A stretch of 59,889 nucleotides of DNA from Anaerolineae bacterium (GTDB lineage Bacteria; Chloroflexota; Anaerolineae; Aggregatilineales; Ch27). Positions within the stretch are counted from its first letter, which is position 1; each line of letters begins with the position of its first letter. The stretch spans positions 1 to 59,889 of the forward strand of contig JABLXG010000014.1 of the NCBI GenBank assembly GCA_013178165.1. The letters are read 5' to 3'. Positions 50,931-59,561 of the stretch are shown here, in pieces. Under the pieces are notes generated by a model. The model ran no database searches and was not told the origin of the DNA. It was given only the letters and a program-made list of their open reading frames with translations. The position numbers and the translations under genes were made by a program.

Positions 50931-50946
50931 TGGAATGCATTCCAAT
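50929..50946. promoter_or_regulatory. Perfect 18-bp palindromic operator
   Basis: ATTGGAATGCATTCCAAT equals its own reverse complement. It overlaps the -10/start region of the lacI-type promoter, 33 bases before the start codon, so it fits an autorepression site for that LacI-family protein. The half site ATTGGAATG has the length usual for LacI operators; I see no second copy before the GH32 gene. Confidence 0.75.
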
Positions 50947-50978
50947 ATCTTTTTTTGACCTGGGCTGGAATCGTTTCC

Positions 50979-51995
50979 ATGTCATCTGTCAGGTCAGCCA
51001 AGAGCACAATCCGTGATATTGCGACCCATGCTGGTGTAGGCGCGGGCACGGTATCGCGCGTCCTCAACAATCACCCTCATGTCAGCGATTCCACTCGCGC
51101 CAAAGTGCTCAAGGCGATCGAAGAACTGAACTATCGCCCCAGCTTTTCGGCCCGCCAGATGCGTACTGGCAAATCCCAGGTGATCGGCTTCATCACCGAT
51201 GAGATCGCTTCTACACAGTTTGCCGTCAACATCATCAAGGGTGCTCAGGCGGTCGCTTGGGACTACGGAAAACTGGTGCTAGTTGTCAACAGCGACGGCA
51301 ACCAAGCGATCGAGTATGAGGCTATCGAGATGATGCTGGAGCGAGGGGTCGATGGCATCATCTATGCTTCGATGTTCCATCGTCAGGCTCAGTTACCCGA
51401 CGCGATCCACGAAGTTCCTGCAGTCCTGGTGGACTGTTTTTTGCCGGATCGCTCTCTGCCTTCGGTTGTGCCGGATGAATTTGGCGCAGCTTATGAGGCA
51501 ACTGAGATTCTCATCCGTAAGGGACATCGCCGCATCGGGCTGATCAATCTCGGCGGAGAAGCCAAACCAGCCATCGAGGGTCGGTTGGCTGGTTATACCG
51601 CAGCGATGCAAGCCCATGGCTTATACGACCCGAACCTCATTATACATGGCGGAGATGAGGGAGCCGGTGGCCATGGTTATGTCAGTGCCATGGAACTCAT
51701 GAATCGCGCTGAGCGGCCAACAGCTATCTTCTGTGCCCAGGACCGAATTGCGGCGCAGGCTTATCGCGCCTTGCATGAACTGAGTATCGCCATACCTGAT
51801 GAAGTCGCTGTGATGGGTTTTGACAATCACATCGATGTGGCCACCACGCTCTCTCCGCCACTTTCGACAATGGCGTTACCCCATCTCGAAATGGGGCAGT
51901 GGGCGGTTGAGTACCTGTTGAGTGGGGCAGGGAAGCCGCTAGAGCCAGTGCAGGTCAAGCTACCCTGTCCATACGTCGAACGACAATCTATTTGA
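50979..51995 (+). CDS. LacI-family transcriptional regulator
   Basis: 338 residues from ATG 50979. The N-terminal HTH is TIRDIATHAGVGAGTVSRVL with the hinge YRPSFSARQMRTGKS. The periplasmic-binding-protein-like effector domain follows (QVIGFITDEIASTQFAVNII, VPAVLVDCFLPD, RPTAIFCAQDRIAAQAY, DEVAVMGFDNHIDVATTLSP). It most likely controls the downstream GH32 and sugar-transport genes, releasing its operator when a sugar ligand binds. The ligand cannot be read from the sequence but GH32 points to sucrose, a fructo-oligosaccharide or a phosphorylated derivative. It is in the same orientation as the operon. Confidence 0.93.
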   Translation: MSSVRSAKSTIRDIATHAGVGAGTVSRVLNNHPHVSDSTRAKVLKAIEELNYRPSFSARQMRTGKSQVIGFITDEIASTQFAVNIIKGAQAVAWDYGKLVLVVNSDGNQAIEYEAIEMMLERGVDGIIYASMFHRQAQLPDAIHEVPAVLVDCFLPDRSLPSVVPDEFGAAYEATEILIRKGHRRIGLINLGGEAKPAIEGRLAGYTAAMQAHGLYDPNLIIHGGDEGAGGHGYVSAMELMNRAERPTAIFCAQDRIAAQAYRALHELSIAIPDEVAVMGFDNHIDVATTLSPPLSTMALPHLEMGQWAVEYLLSGAGKPLEPVQVKLPCPYVERQSI

Positions 51996-52122
51996 GGGGT
52001 GAGATTTTTGGGGGTTACGGCTAGGTAGGCTCATCGGGCCAGGAAGCCTGTCTGGATGAGCATACCGATCATGTACCGGATTGACCGTGAAAGGAGAAGC
52101 TCAGCCCTGGTTAACCGCCTGA

Positions 52123-53598
52123 ATGCGGATAATCCCGGCGAGCGCACATATGGACTCCGTCAGTTCACTACGTCGCCAGCACCGCTTTAACGATCACCAG
52201 CGTCCTCAATATCATTTCTTGCCGCCTGCCAACTGGATGAACGATCCAAACGGTCTTATTCAGTGGGATGGCCAATATCATCTGTTCTATCAGTACAACC
52301 CTGATGGGGCTTATCACGCCAACATGCATTGGGGCCATGCCGTCAGCTCTGACCTAATTCATTGGACGGACCTGCCGATTGCCCTCAAGCCAACTCCTGG
52401 AGGATGGGATGAAGGGGGCTGCTGGTCCGGCTGTGCAATCAACAACAACGGCGTGCCAACGCTCATGTATACGGGCGTGCGTGGCAAACGCGGTGAAAAT
52501 CAGGCACAGGGCATTGCCACCAGCAGCGATAACTTGCTGACCTGGCAGCAATATCCCGCTAACCCGGTAATCAGTCAAATTCCTGCCGAGGCGCGCCAGC
52601 GGCGTGATTTCCGTGATCCCTTCGTGTGGCGAGAGGATGATGGCTGGTACTTGTTGCTAGCTTCCCGTGTGGAAGGTATTGGCGGAACGGTATTTCTGTA
52701 TCGATCGCCCGACCTGATCCACTGGGAATATCTCAACCCGTTGCTCATTGGCCGGATGGAACAGACCGGGCGTACCTGGGAGTGTCCCAACTTTTTCCGG
52801 CTAGGTGACAAGTGGGTGCTGATCCTCTCCGCTCATATCGATCCAGAGCGCACTGCCAAGGTCTTCTACTTCGTTGGGGAATACAAAGAGCATCGTTTCT
52901 TCCCGGAAGTAGAGGGTATTTTTGATTACGGCGTGCTGTATGCCCCCCTTACCATGCAGGATGATCGGGGCCGCCGCCTGTTGTGGGGCTGGCTACGTGA
53001 AGACCGCACAGTCGAAAAACAGCTTGCTGCAGGCTGGTCAGGTGTGCAATCAATCCCGCGTGTACTCACGCTACTCCCTGATCATCGCCTGGGCACGACT
53101 CCCGCACCAGAGGTGGAACAGTTGCGTGGTGAGCACCAGCGCTACGCTGACATCTCCTTGAGCACCCTTGCCGAGGAAATGCGCTTGGAACCAGACGGTC
53201 ACGCCCTGGACATTGTGGCCGAATTCGAGCCTGGTCAAAAAGGTCTGTTCGGTCTGAGTGTACTTGCTACACCGGACGGCCAGGAAAGAACGCGCATCCT
53301 CTATGATGCTCCAACCCAGCGCCTGATTGTCGAGCGGATGCAGTCCAGTCTGGCCGATGGGGTGAATCCTTATGCTCATGCCGCCCCGCATCCATTGATG
53401 CCCGGCGAACGGTTGCAGCTCCGCATCCTGCTGGATGGCTCCGTAATCGAGATCATCGCTAATCAACGCACCAGCATTGTCAGTCGGGCGTATCCTACGC
53501 GCACCGACAGCACGGGGCTTACCCTTTTTGCGCACAACAGCGATGGCCATCTGGCCTCGCTGGAAGTGTGGAAGATGGCATCGATCTGGCCGGTCTAA
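52123..53598 (+). CDS. GH32 beta-fructosidase (sucrose-6-phosphate hydrolase / invertase-like)
   Basis: 491 residues. The five-blade propeller carries the nucleophile motif ANWMNDPNGL (Asp41), FRDPFVW (transition-state Asp) and TWECPNFF (acid/base Glu), followed by a C-terminal beta-sandwich. No signal peptide, so it works inside the cell on an imported fructose-containing sugar. ATG 52123 is 127 bases after the lacI-type stop; an in-frame ATG at 52150 is equally plausible as neither has a good Shine-Dalgarno. Whether the substrate is sucrose-6-phosphate, sucrose or an inulin-type oligosaccharide is not decidable; transport by an ABC system rather than PTS argues for the unphosphorylated sugar. 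Confidence 0.92.
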   Translation: MRIIPASAHMDSVSSLRRQHRFNDHQRPQYHFLPPANWMNDPNGLIQWDGQYHLFYQYNPDGAYHANMHWGHAVSSDLIHWTDLPIALKPTPGGWDEGGCWSGCAINNNGVPTLMYTGVRGKRGENQAQGIATSSDNLLTWQQYPANPVISQIPAEARQRRDFRDPFVWREDDGWYLLLASRVEGIGGTVFLYRSPDLIHWEYLNPLLIGRMEQTGRTWECPNFFRLGDKWVLILSAHIDPERTAKVFYFVGEYKEHRFFPEVEGIFDYGVLYAPLTMQDDRGRRLLWGWLREDRTVEKQLAAGWSGVQSIPRVLTLLPDHRLGTTPAPEVEQLRGEHQRYADISLSTLAEEMRLEPDGHALDIVAEFEPGQKGLFGLSVLATPDGQERTRILYDAPTQRLIVERMQSSLADGVNPYAHAAPHPLMPGERLQLRILLDGSVIEIIANQRTSIVSRAYPTRTDSTGLTLFAHNSDGHLASLEVWKMASIWPV

Positions 53599-53695
53599 GA
53601 ATGAGATAGGCCGGGAGAAAAAGGAGGTCTACAGCCAAGTAAGTCGTGTGGAAGCAGGTCCGTTTGTTAGTGCAAGAATCTAGAAGGAGTGCACA

Positions 53696-55084
53696 ATGAC
53701 TACCAAAATAAGTCGTCGCGAGATGCTCAAACTTACCGCCGCAAGCGCGGTAGCGATGAGCACCGGCCTGGTTTCCAGCACAAAAATCTTCGCCGCGCCG
53801 CCAGGACAGGACACCATCACCCTGCGCTTCCAGGAAAACGAACAGTACTACGCGGAAGTCGTGGAAGCCTTTAAGCAGCAATTCCCGAACGTCAACATTG
53901 AGTACGTGACCGTAACTGGCATTGACCATGCTGAGGTCGCCAGCAAGATCCTCTCCCAACTGGCTGCCGGGACACCGGTTGACATTGGCTATGCAGCGAC
54001 AGAAGCGACCCAGCTGTATGCTGGTGAAGGTCTTGCCCTGCCTCTGACTCAGCGGGTGCTGGATTCCAAGGAAGAGTTGGCCGAGTACTTCGCTGACGTC
54101 AGCCCGGTACTGACCGAGACGATGATGTACGAAGGCGACCTGTACCAGCTGCCTCGTGACTTCAATGCTGCCAACATGTACTTCAACACGGAGCTGCTGG
54201 CCAAGGCCGGGCTGGAGATGCCGCCTGCGGAGTGGACGAAGGATGACTTTGTTGAATACGCCCGCGCCATGACCGGCATCGATGGCTCTTATGGCTATGG
54301 CTGGACAAACCGGCTGTGGGGTAGCTGGACACCCTGGTTCTTCGTCAACAACACCAACTTCTTGGTGGAAGAGCGTGCCCCCGGTGGCGAATGGATGTGG
54401 GAAACCTTCTATGCCGATGATCCCAAGGCCCAGGGTCGCGGCGGCGGCTGGCGCTGGCCAGCTCCACAGGCCAACAATCCGGAAATGCTGGAAGCCTTGG
54501 AGTTCGTCGTCTCGCTCACGCGGGATGGTCTGACGCCAGAAGTGGGCATGGGCACAGGCGAAACACTGACGGGCTTCTTCACCAGCGGCAAGCTGGGCAT
54601 GACCCCGGCTGGTGGTTTCTGGTCCGGAAACCTGTACAATCAAGGCATGCCCAAGGATGCATTTGACGTCCAGTTCTGGCCAGCCTGGAAGTCCCAGCGC
54701 CATCAACTCGGTGTTGGTGCAGCCTGGATCCTGAACGGGAGCCAGCATGAAGATGAAGCCTGGGAGTTCGTCAAGTTCACCACCAAGAAGGAGATCATGG
54801 AAATCTGCGGTCTCTTCAACCCGGTGACTCTGACAACCCCGGTGCGCCGCTCGATGAATAACGAAGAGCGTTACTCGGTCACCGGCCCGGCCAACTGGCA
54901 GGTCTTCTATGCCACGCTGGATGAGCGTCCGGATACTGGCCCGATTCCGGCCCCGGTCTTCTCCATCGAAATGACTGACATCTACACCCGGTTCACCGGC
55001 CTGGCGGTTAATGGCGACATGACCCCCAAGGAAGCGCTGGACGGTATGCAGGCCGAACTCGAGGCGCTGTACGCTCGGCAATAG
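53696..55084 (+). CDS. Sugar ABC transporter substrate-binding protein (family 1)
   Basis: 462 residues, Shine-Dalgarno GAAGGAG. The N-terminus SRREMLKLTAASAVAMSTGL has a twin-arginine-type pattern, so it may be exported folded; a cleavage near IFAAPPG is likely and no lipobox is present. The mature part has LRFQENEQYYAEVVEAFKQ, PVDIGYAATEATQLYAGEGL and QLPRDFNAANMYFNTELLAK, typical of cluster-B/family 1 oligosaccharide-binding proteins such as MalE/UgpB. The Trp/Tyr-rich middle (WTNRLWGSWTPWFF, WRWPAPQ) suits sugar stacking. It starts the transporter operon; a hairpin follows before the first permease. Confidence 0.92.
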   Translation: MTTKISRREMLKLTAASAVAMSTGLVSSTKIFAAPPGQDTITLRFQENEQYYAEVVEAFKQQFPNVNIEYVTVTGIDHAEVASKILSQLAAGTPVDIGYAATEATQLYAGEGLALPLTQRVLDSKEELAEYFADVSPVLTETMMYEGDLYQLPRDFNAANMYFNTELLAKAGLEMPPAEWTKDDFVEYARAMTGIDGSYGYGWTNRLWGSWTPWFFVNNTNFLVEERAPGGEWMWETFYADDPKAQGRGGGWRWPAPQANNPEMLEALEFVVSLTRDGLTPEVGMGTGETLTGFFTSGKLGMTPAGGFWSGNLYNQGMPKDAFDVQFWPAWKSQRHQLGVGAAWILNGSQHEDEAWEFVKFTTKKEIMEICGLFNPVTLTTPVRRSMNNEERYSVTGPANWQVFYATLDERPDTGPIPAPVFSIEMTDIYTRFTGLAVNGDMTPKEALDGMQAELEALYARQ

Positions 55085-55102
55085 TCAGCAATGTAAGGCA
55101 AT

Positions 55103-55132
55103 CCCTGGGGAGCCGTCCCTGGCTCCCCAGGG
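55103..55132 (+). terminator. Perfect 12-bp hairpin between binding-protein and permease genes
   Basis: CCCTGGGGAGCC (55103-55114) pairs perfectly with GGCTCCCCAGGG (55121-55132) around a 6-base loop. There is no T run, so it is more likely a partial terminator or an mRNA-stabilising/processing hairpin that keeps binding-protein transcripts in excess over permeases, as seen in malE-malF type operons. Confidence 0.7.
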
Positions 55133-55154
55133 TACTTGAACAGGAGGCTGCGGA

Positions 55155-56102
55155 ATGGTCTCTCAAGCCATACAGCCGAAACGCAATCGGATCACCCAGT
55201 GGCTTGCTGCCGACACAATGGAAGGTATCCGACGCCAGCGTGCGTTGCTGGGTTATCTGTTTATTGCGCCATCTATCATCGGATTGCTGATTTTCATTAT
55301 CGGCCCGATGATCGCTACATTCGCTTTGAGTTTCTTTAAATGGAATGTCTTCCGGCCGCCAGAGTTCATTAATTTCGAGAATTTCACCCGGCTGTTCAGC
55401 GATCCGCGCGTTTTCACGGCCTTCAGGAACACATTTCTGCTGGTCATAATGACTGTGGTTATGCTGGAAATCTTAGCTCTGGCGCTGGCACTTTCAGTGC
55501 ATCGCCTGGCCAGCCGCCCACTGAGCTACTTTTTCCGGACGTCATACTTCCTGCCAGTGCTGCTCTCTGGCGCAGCGGTAGCCGTGACGCTAGGTTATAT
55601 GTTTCACCGCGATTTTGGGGTTATCAACTACTACCTGGGATTGCTTGGTATCCCCAAAATCTCCTGGTTGACTGATAGTAATGTGGTGCTGTGGTCCGTT
55701 TCTCTCACGACAGTCTGGCGCAATTTGGGTTTCACTTTCATCATTTATCTGGGTGGGGTCAGCTCTCTACCAACTGAGATTCTTGAAGCGGCCCAGGTAG
55801 ATGGGGCGTATGGCTGGCGACGGTTGAAAAGCGTGGTGCTTCCTCTGCTGAGTCCGACTATCCTGTTCGCCACTGTGACGGACATCATCAAGATGCTCCA
55901 GTTCTTTGATGAGCCGTTCATCATGACGCGCGGGGGTCCCGGCGATGCCAGTCGTACTGTGGTGATGCTGATGTATGAGAACGCCTTTGGCAACCTGGCT
56001 TTCGGTTACGGTTCAGCTATTGCCCTGATTCTCTTCGCCGTGATCCTGCTCGTGACCGGCATCCAATTTGCGCTCAGCCGCCGCTGGGTCTTCTACAGTT
56101 AG
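55155..56102 (+). CDS. Sugar ABC transporter permease 1 (MalF/UgpA-like)
   Basis: 315 residues with six TM segments expected. AGGAGG lies before the ATG. The cytoplasmic EAA loop is EILEAAQVDGAYGWRRLKSV followed by LPLLSPT, the contact point with the ATPase. The start region LLGYLFIAPSIIGLLIFIIG and MTRGGPGDASRTVVMLMYE are typical of CUT1 permeases. It forms the pore with the next gene. No ATPase gene lies in the operon, so a shared MsmK/UgpC-type ATPase from elsewhere must energise it. Confidence 0.93.
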   Translation: MVSQAIQPKRNRITQWLAADTMEGIRRQRALLGYLFIAPSIIGLLIFIIGPMIATFALSFFKWNVFRPPEFINFENFTRLFSDPRVFTAFRNTFLLVIMTVVMLEILALALALSVHRLASRPLSYFFRTSYFLPVLLSGAAVAVTLGYMFHRDFGVINYYLGLLGIPKISWLTDSNVVLWSVSLTTVWRNLGFTFIIYLGGVSSLPTEILEAAQVDGAYGWRRLKSVVLPLLSPTILFATVTDIIKMLQFFDEPFIMTRGGPGDASRTVVMLMYENAFGNLAFGYGSAIALILFAVILLVTGIQFALSRRWVFYS

Positions 56103-56112
56103 GAGGAACGCC

Positions 56113-57006
56113 GTGACCACGACATCACCTAGAATGGCTACGCACAGTAGCGCCTGGTCAAACAGGCTGTCCAGGACTATCCCACGCAAGCCAGGAGACT
56201 GGGTTCGCCTGCTGTTCTTGTTTGTCATTGCTGTGCTGACGCTGATGCCCCTTGTCTGGGTGGTCTCCACCTCGTTGCGTCAGCCGATAGAATCGTTCAG
56301 TGTCCCGCCAGAGTGGATTCCGGTCGACATGGACTTCAGCAACTACAACGAGGTCTTCGAGCGGATTCCTTTCTGGAGTCAGATGACCAACAGCTTCATC
56401 ATCACTATTACGGTTGTCGCTGGCCAGATCGTTACCGCATCGTTGGCTGGTTATGCCTTTGCCCGGCTGCGCTTTCCGGGCCGGAACTTTCTGTTTTGGA
56501 TGGTCTTGGCCACTATGATGATCCCTGGCCAGGCAACGATCATCCCGGTGTTCATTCTGATCTCACGAGGACTGGGAATCAACGACACGCTCTGGGCGCT
56601 GATCATCCCTAGCCTATCCACAGCATTCGGCATCTTCTTGCTGCGGCAGTATTTCCTGCAAATCCCTGGCGACTTTGAAGAAGCTGCCATGATCGATGGC
56701 GCCAATCAGTGGCAGATCTTCCGCCAGATTTACTTCCCCTTGGCTTCACCAGGGCTGGCTATCCTGGCCGTTTTGACCTTCAACGCTAAGTGGAATGACT
56801 ACTTTACGCCGCTGGTCTTTATGAACACCAAAGACCGCTTCCCGATCACGCTTGGTATCGTCGACCTGAAGGGTTACATGGCGACGGGCAGTATCTCTGT
56901 TGTGCTGGCGGGGATCGTACTGTCCACAATCCCGGTGATCATCATCTACATCTTCGGCCAGCGCTACCTGATCGAAGGCCTGATGATGGGTGGTATCAAA
57001 GGCTAG
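56113..57006 (+). CDS. Sugar ABC transporter permease 2 (MalG/UgpE-like)
   Basis: 297 residues starting with GTG 56113, placed by AGGAGG that itself overlaps the stop of permease 1; an ATG at 56068 would run inside permease 1. It has six expected TM segments and the EAA loop PGDFEEAAMIDGANQWQIFR followed by YFPLASPG. YAFARLRFPGRNFLFWMV and VLTFNAKWNDYFTPLVFM are characteristic of MalG-type CUT1 permeases. The chaperonin-like gene begins 3 bases after its stop. Confidence 0.93.
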   Translation: MTTTSPRMATHSSAWSNRLSRTIPRKPGDWVRLLFLFVIAVLTLMPLVWVVSTSLRQPIESFSVPPEWIPVDMDFSNYNEVFERIPFWSQMTNSFIITITVVAGQIVTASLAGYAFARLRFPGRNFLFWMVLATMMIPGQATIIPVFILISRGLGINDTLWALIIPSLSTAFGIFLLRQYFLQIPGDFEEAAMIDGANQWQIFRQIYFPLASPGLAILAVLTFNAKWNDYFTPLVFMNTKDRFPITLGIVDLKGYMATGSISVVLAGIVLSTIPVIIIYIFGQRYLIEGLMMGGIKG

Positions 57007-57009
57007 CCC

Positions 57010-58638
57010 ATGAAACTGACACAACGGCCAGGAGTGGTTTTCCAGCCCAGAGTCCATGCCGCCATGCAGCGTGGTATTCACAGCATGGTCAATGCCATCC
57101 GACCGACTTTAGGGCCTGTTGGAGGCGTAGTAGCCATCGAACCCATACACAACAAGTCACAGAAGCCACCAGAGGTCATTGATAATGGCGGGATCATTGC
57201 CCGCCGGATCATTGAACTGGCTGACCGTGATGAAGATATGGGGGCTATGCTGCTTCGGGCGATGATTCGCCGCCAGCAGGAGGATGTTGGCGACGGTACG
57301 GCGACGGCCGCTGTACTTTTCCAGGCCATCTATGATGCAGGTCTGCGCTACCTGACTGCCGGCGAAAACGCCATGCGGCTCCGCGAATATCTGGAAAACA
57401 CCCTGCCGCTTATCCTGGCTGAGCTTGACCGGATGACCTTTCGCGTAGAAGGCCAGGCAGCCCTGACCAGAATCGCTCAATCCCTGTGCCACGACCCTGA
57501 AATGGCTGAGTTGCTGGGGGAAATATTCGACACAGTCGGCGAATACGGTCAGGTTGACATCCGTAAAGGTTACGGACGCGGTCTCAAACGGGAATACGTC
57601 GAAGGGGTTTATTACCCAACAGGACTGTTCTCCCGCGAGATGGTTGACAAACAGGAGATATTCCGGGCGGAGTATCAGAACCCGGCGATCTTCATCTGTG
57701 ACTTTGAGGTTGATGAGCCGCGCGATCTGTTCCCGGTGCTTAAAGTGGCCGCTGACGCAGACATCCCGGCACTGGTTCTAATTCTGCGGAACATGACCGA
57801 CCGCGCCATGTCAGTTATTCTGGCCAACAAGCGGATCGACAAGTTCAAAGCGATGGCCATTAAGCTGCCTGGGCTGAACCCAGAAGATCGTCTGGCAGCG
57901 CTGGAAGATCTGAGCATTCTCACCGGCGCAATGCCGCTCCTGACCGCCACCGGCGAGACACTCGAACAGGTGACGCAGCAGCACTTTGGGCAGGCTCGGC
58001 GTGTTTGGGCAGAGCAGCGAACGTTTGGCATCATTGGCGGGCGTGGGAATCCCCGCCGCCTGCGGGAACACTTCGCCAGTCTTGAGAAACGCTTCCGCCT
58101 CACGCAGGACTCTGAGCAGCGCCAGCGCCTTCAGCAACGTCTAGGTCGCTTGATGGGCGGCTCAGCCACACTATGGATTGGCGGGGCAACCGACTCAGAA
58201 ATCGAGATGCGTAAAACCATCGCGGAGCGGGCCGCCGCTGCGGTACGTACTGCAGTGCGCGACGGTGTGATCCCTGGCGGTGGACTGGCGTTACTGAATT
58301 GCTGCGCGGCTCTGGAGCAACGCTGTAAAACCGCGTCTGAGTCTGCAGAGCGGGCAGCTTGCCATATTCTCTCCGAGGCTCTTGCCACTCCCATGCGTGC
58401 GATCTTCGCCAATGCAGGCTTCAATCCAAGCGAGATCATGGCCAGACTGGCTTTTGAGGATAGCGCCATGGGCTTTGATGTGGTCCAAAAGCGAGTTGTC
58501 AATGTTGTAGAGGCGGGCATTCTTGATAGCGCTGCCGTGCAAAAAGCTGCCGTGCGCAATGCGGTGTCGACAGCAGCGCTGGCACTGACGATTGATACCT
58601 TCGTACATCTGCGCAAACCGGAAATCGCCCGGGACTAG
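57010..58638 (+). CDS. Divergent GroEL-like chaperonin in a sugar-transport operon
   Basis: 542 residues along the whole GroEL length, with equatorial, intermediate and apical parts recognisable: NAIRPTLGPVGGVV, EDVGDGTATAAVLFQAIYDA, EYVEGVYYPTGLFSREMVDK and RDGVIPGGGLALL. By eye against E. coli GroEL, Asp87 is kept (Asp95) but Asp52 is Asn59 (VIDNGG) and the hydrolytic Asp398 is Arg407 (KTIAERAAAA). The GGM tail is absent; it ends HLRKPEIARD. It could still bind nucleotide, but probably not hydrolyse it normally. The 3-base gap to permease 2 and 10-base gap to the propeller gene indicate co-expression. No GroES is in the window. A dedicated folding or scaffolding function is inferred. Confidence 0.88.
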   Translation: MKLTQRPGVVFQPRVHAAMQRGIHSMVNAIRPTLGPVGGVVAIEPIHNKSQKPPEVIDNGGIIARRIIELADRDEDMGAMLLRAMIRRQQEDVGDGTATAAVLFQAIYDAGLRYLTAGENAMRLREYLENTLPLILAELDRMTFRVEGQAALTRIAQSLCHDPEMAELLGEIFDTVGEYGQVDIRKGYGRGLKREYVEGVYYPTGLFSREMVDKQEIFRAEYQNPAIFICDFEVDEPRDLFPVLKVAADADIPALVLILRNMTDRAMSVILANKRIDKFKAMAIKLPGLNPEDRLAALEDLSILTGAMPLLTATGETLEQVTQQHFGQARRVWAEQRTFGIIGGRGNPRRLREHFASLEKRFRLTQDSEQRQRLQQRLGRLMGGSATLWIGGATDSEIEMRKTIAERAAAAVRTAVRDGVIPGGGLALLNCCAALEQRCKTASESAERAACHILSEALATPMRAIFANAGFNPSEIMARLAFEDSAMGFDVVQKRVVNVVEAGILDSAAVQKAAVRNAVSTAALALTIDTFVHLRKPEIARD

Positions 58639-58648
58639 AGGCTGGCTC

Positions 58649-59557
58649 ATGATACAGGGCTTTGAGCAGACACAAGATACAGTCTACAGCCTGGCGCGTT
58701 GTCAGGATGCATGCTTTGCTGCCCGCTTTTCTGGAATTTACCGGTCGGATGATGGTGGGCGCAGCTGGTCACTCGCCTATAAAGCACCGGATACGGATAG
58801 CCCTCTGGCTACTACCACCTTAGCGGCTCTTGGCCAGAATATATTTGCCGGCGTCAAAGGAGGTATCCTGCGTTCCAGTAACTGTGGGGTGGACTGGTTT
58901 GCAGCGGTGCTTCCCCCTCCTGCACCGTTAATCAGCGCCTTGGCCATCTCGCCGAATTTCGAGCAAGATGGAGTTCTAATCGCTGGTACAGCTGAAGACG
59001 GTGTTTTCGTCTCCACCGATCGCGGTGTCCAGTGGCAGCCGTGGAACTTCGGCCTGCTTGATCTGGCAGTGTACGCAGCTGCTTTTTCGCCTCATTTCGG
59101 TAATGACCAGACCATCTTCATCGGAACGCAAACCGGCATTTTCCGCAGCAAAAATGGCGGGCGGGCCTGGCGTAGCGTATCGTTCCCGATGGACGCTGCC
59201 CCCGTACTCAGCCTTTGCCCTTCACCAGATTTTGGGCGGGATCATCGCTGGTTTGCTGGCACTGAGGCCAATGGTCTGTATATGTCCGGGGATAACGGTG
59301 ATACCTGGGAACGGATAGAGTCGGATCATATCAGTGGTGCAGTCAATGCCATTATCATCCCCTCAGCATCCCCCCAAGAACTCTGGGTCTTGCTGGATGA
59401 CCGTCTTGTTATTTCCCGCGATTCAGGTCAGCACTGGACGACATCCTCAGTCTTTTCTCCAGAGTCGCCAGCCCTTGCGGTTCTACCTGGAAACGGGCAA
59501 CAACACCCTACGCTGGTAGGCTTTGCCAACGGCACAATTCTGCCTCTGGAGCCGTAA
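58649..59557 (+). CDS. Six-Asp-box (BNR) beta-propeller protein
   Basis: 302 residues from ATG 58649, 10 bases after the chaperonin-like stop. Six S-x-D-x-G-x-x-W-type repeats are spaced evenly: SDDGGRSW, SSNCGVDW, STDRGVQW, SKNGGRAW, SGDNGDTW and SRDSGQHW. These are the Asp-box turns of sialidase/Ycf48/sortilin-type propellers. There is no sialidase Arg triad that I can see, no signal peptide and no TM segment, so it is probably a cytoplasmic protein-protein or ligand-binding propeller. Ycf48-type proteins assist protein assembly, which is compatible with its chaperonin-like neighbour, but this is inference. Confidence 0.85.
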   Translation: MIQGFEQTQDTVYSLARCQDACFAARFSGIYRSDDGGRSWSLAYKAPDTDSPLATTTLAALGQNIFAGVKGGILRSSNCGVDWFAAVLPPPAPLISALAISPNFEQDGVLIAGTAEDGVFVSTDRGVQWQPWNFGLLDLAVYAAAFSPHFGNDQTIFIGTQTGIFRSKNGGRAWRSVSFPMDAAPVLSLCPSPDFGRDHRWFAGTEANGLYMSGDNGDTWERIESDHISGAVNAIIIPSASPQELWVLLDDRLVISRDSGQHWTTSSVFSPESPALAVLPGNGQQHPTLVGFANGTILPLEP

Positions 59558-59561
59558 AGAT

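Noticed and set aside
53519-55081. 520-codon frame on the minus strand
   Set aside because: Antisense to the sugar-binding-protein gene, with no ribosome binding site or family motif.
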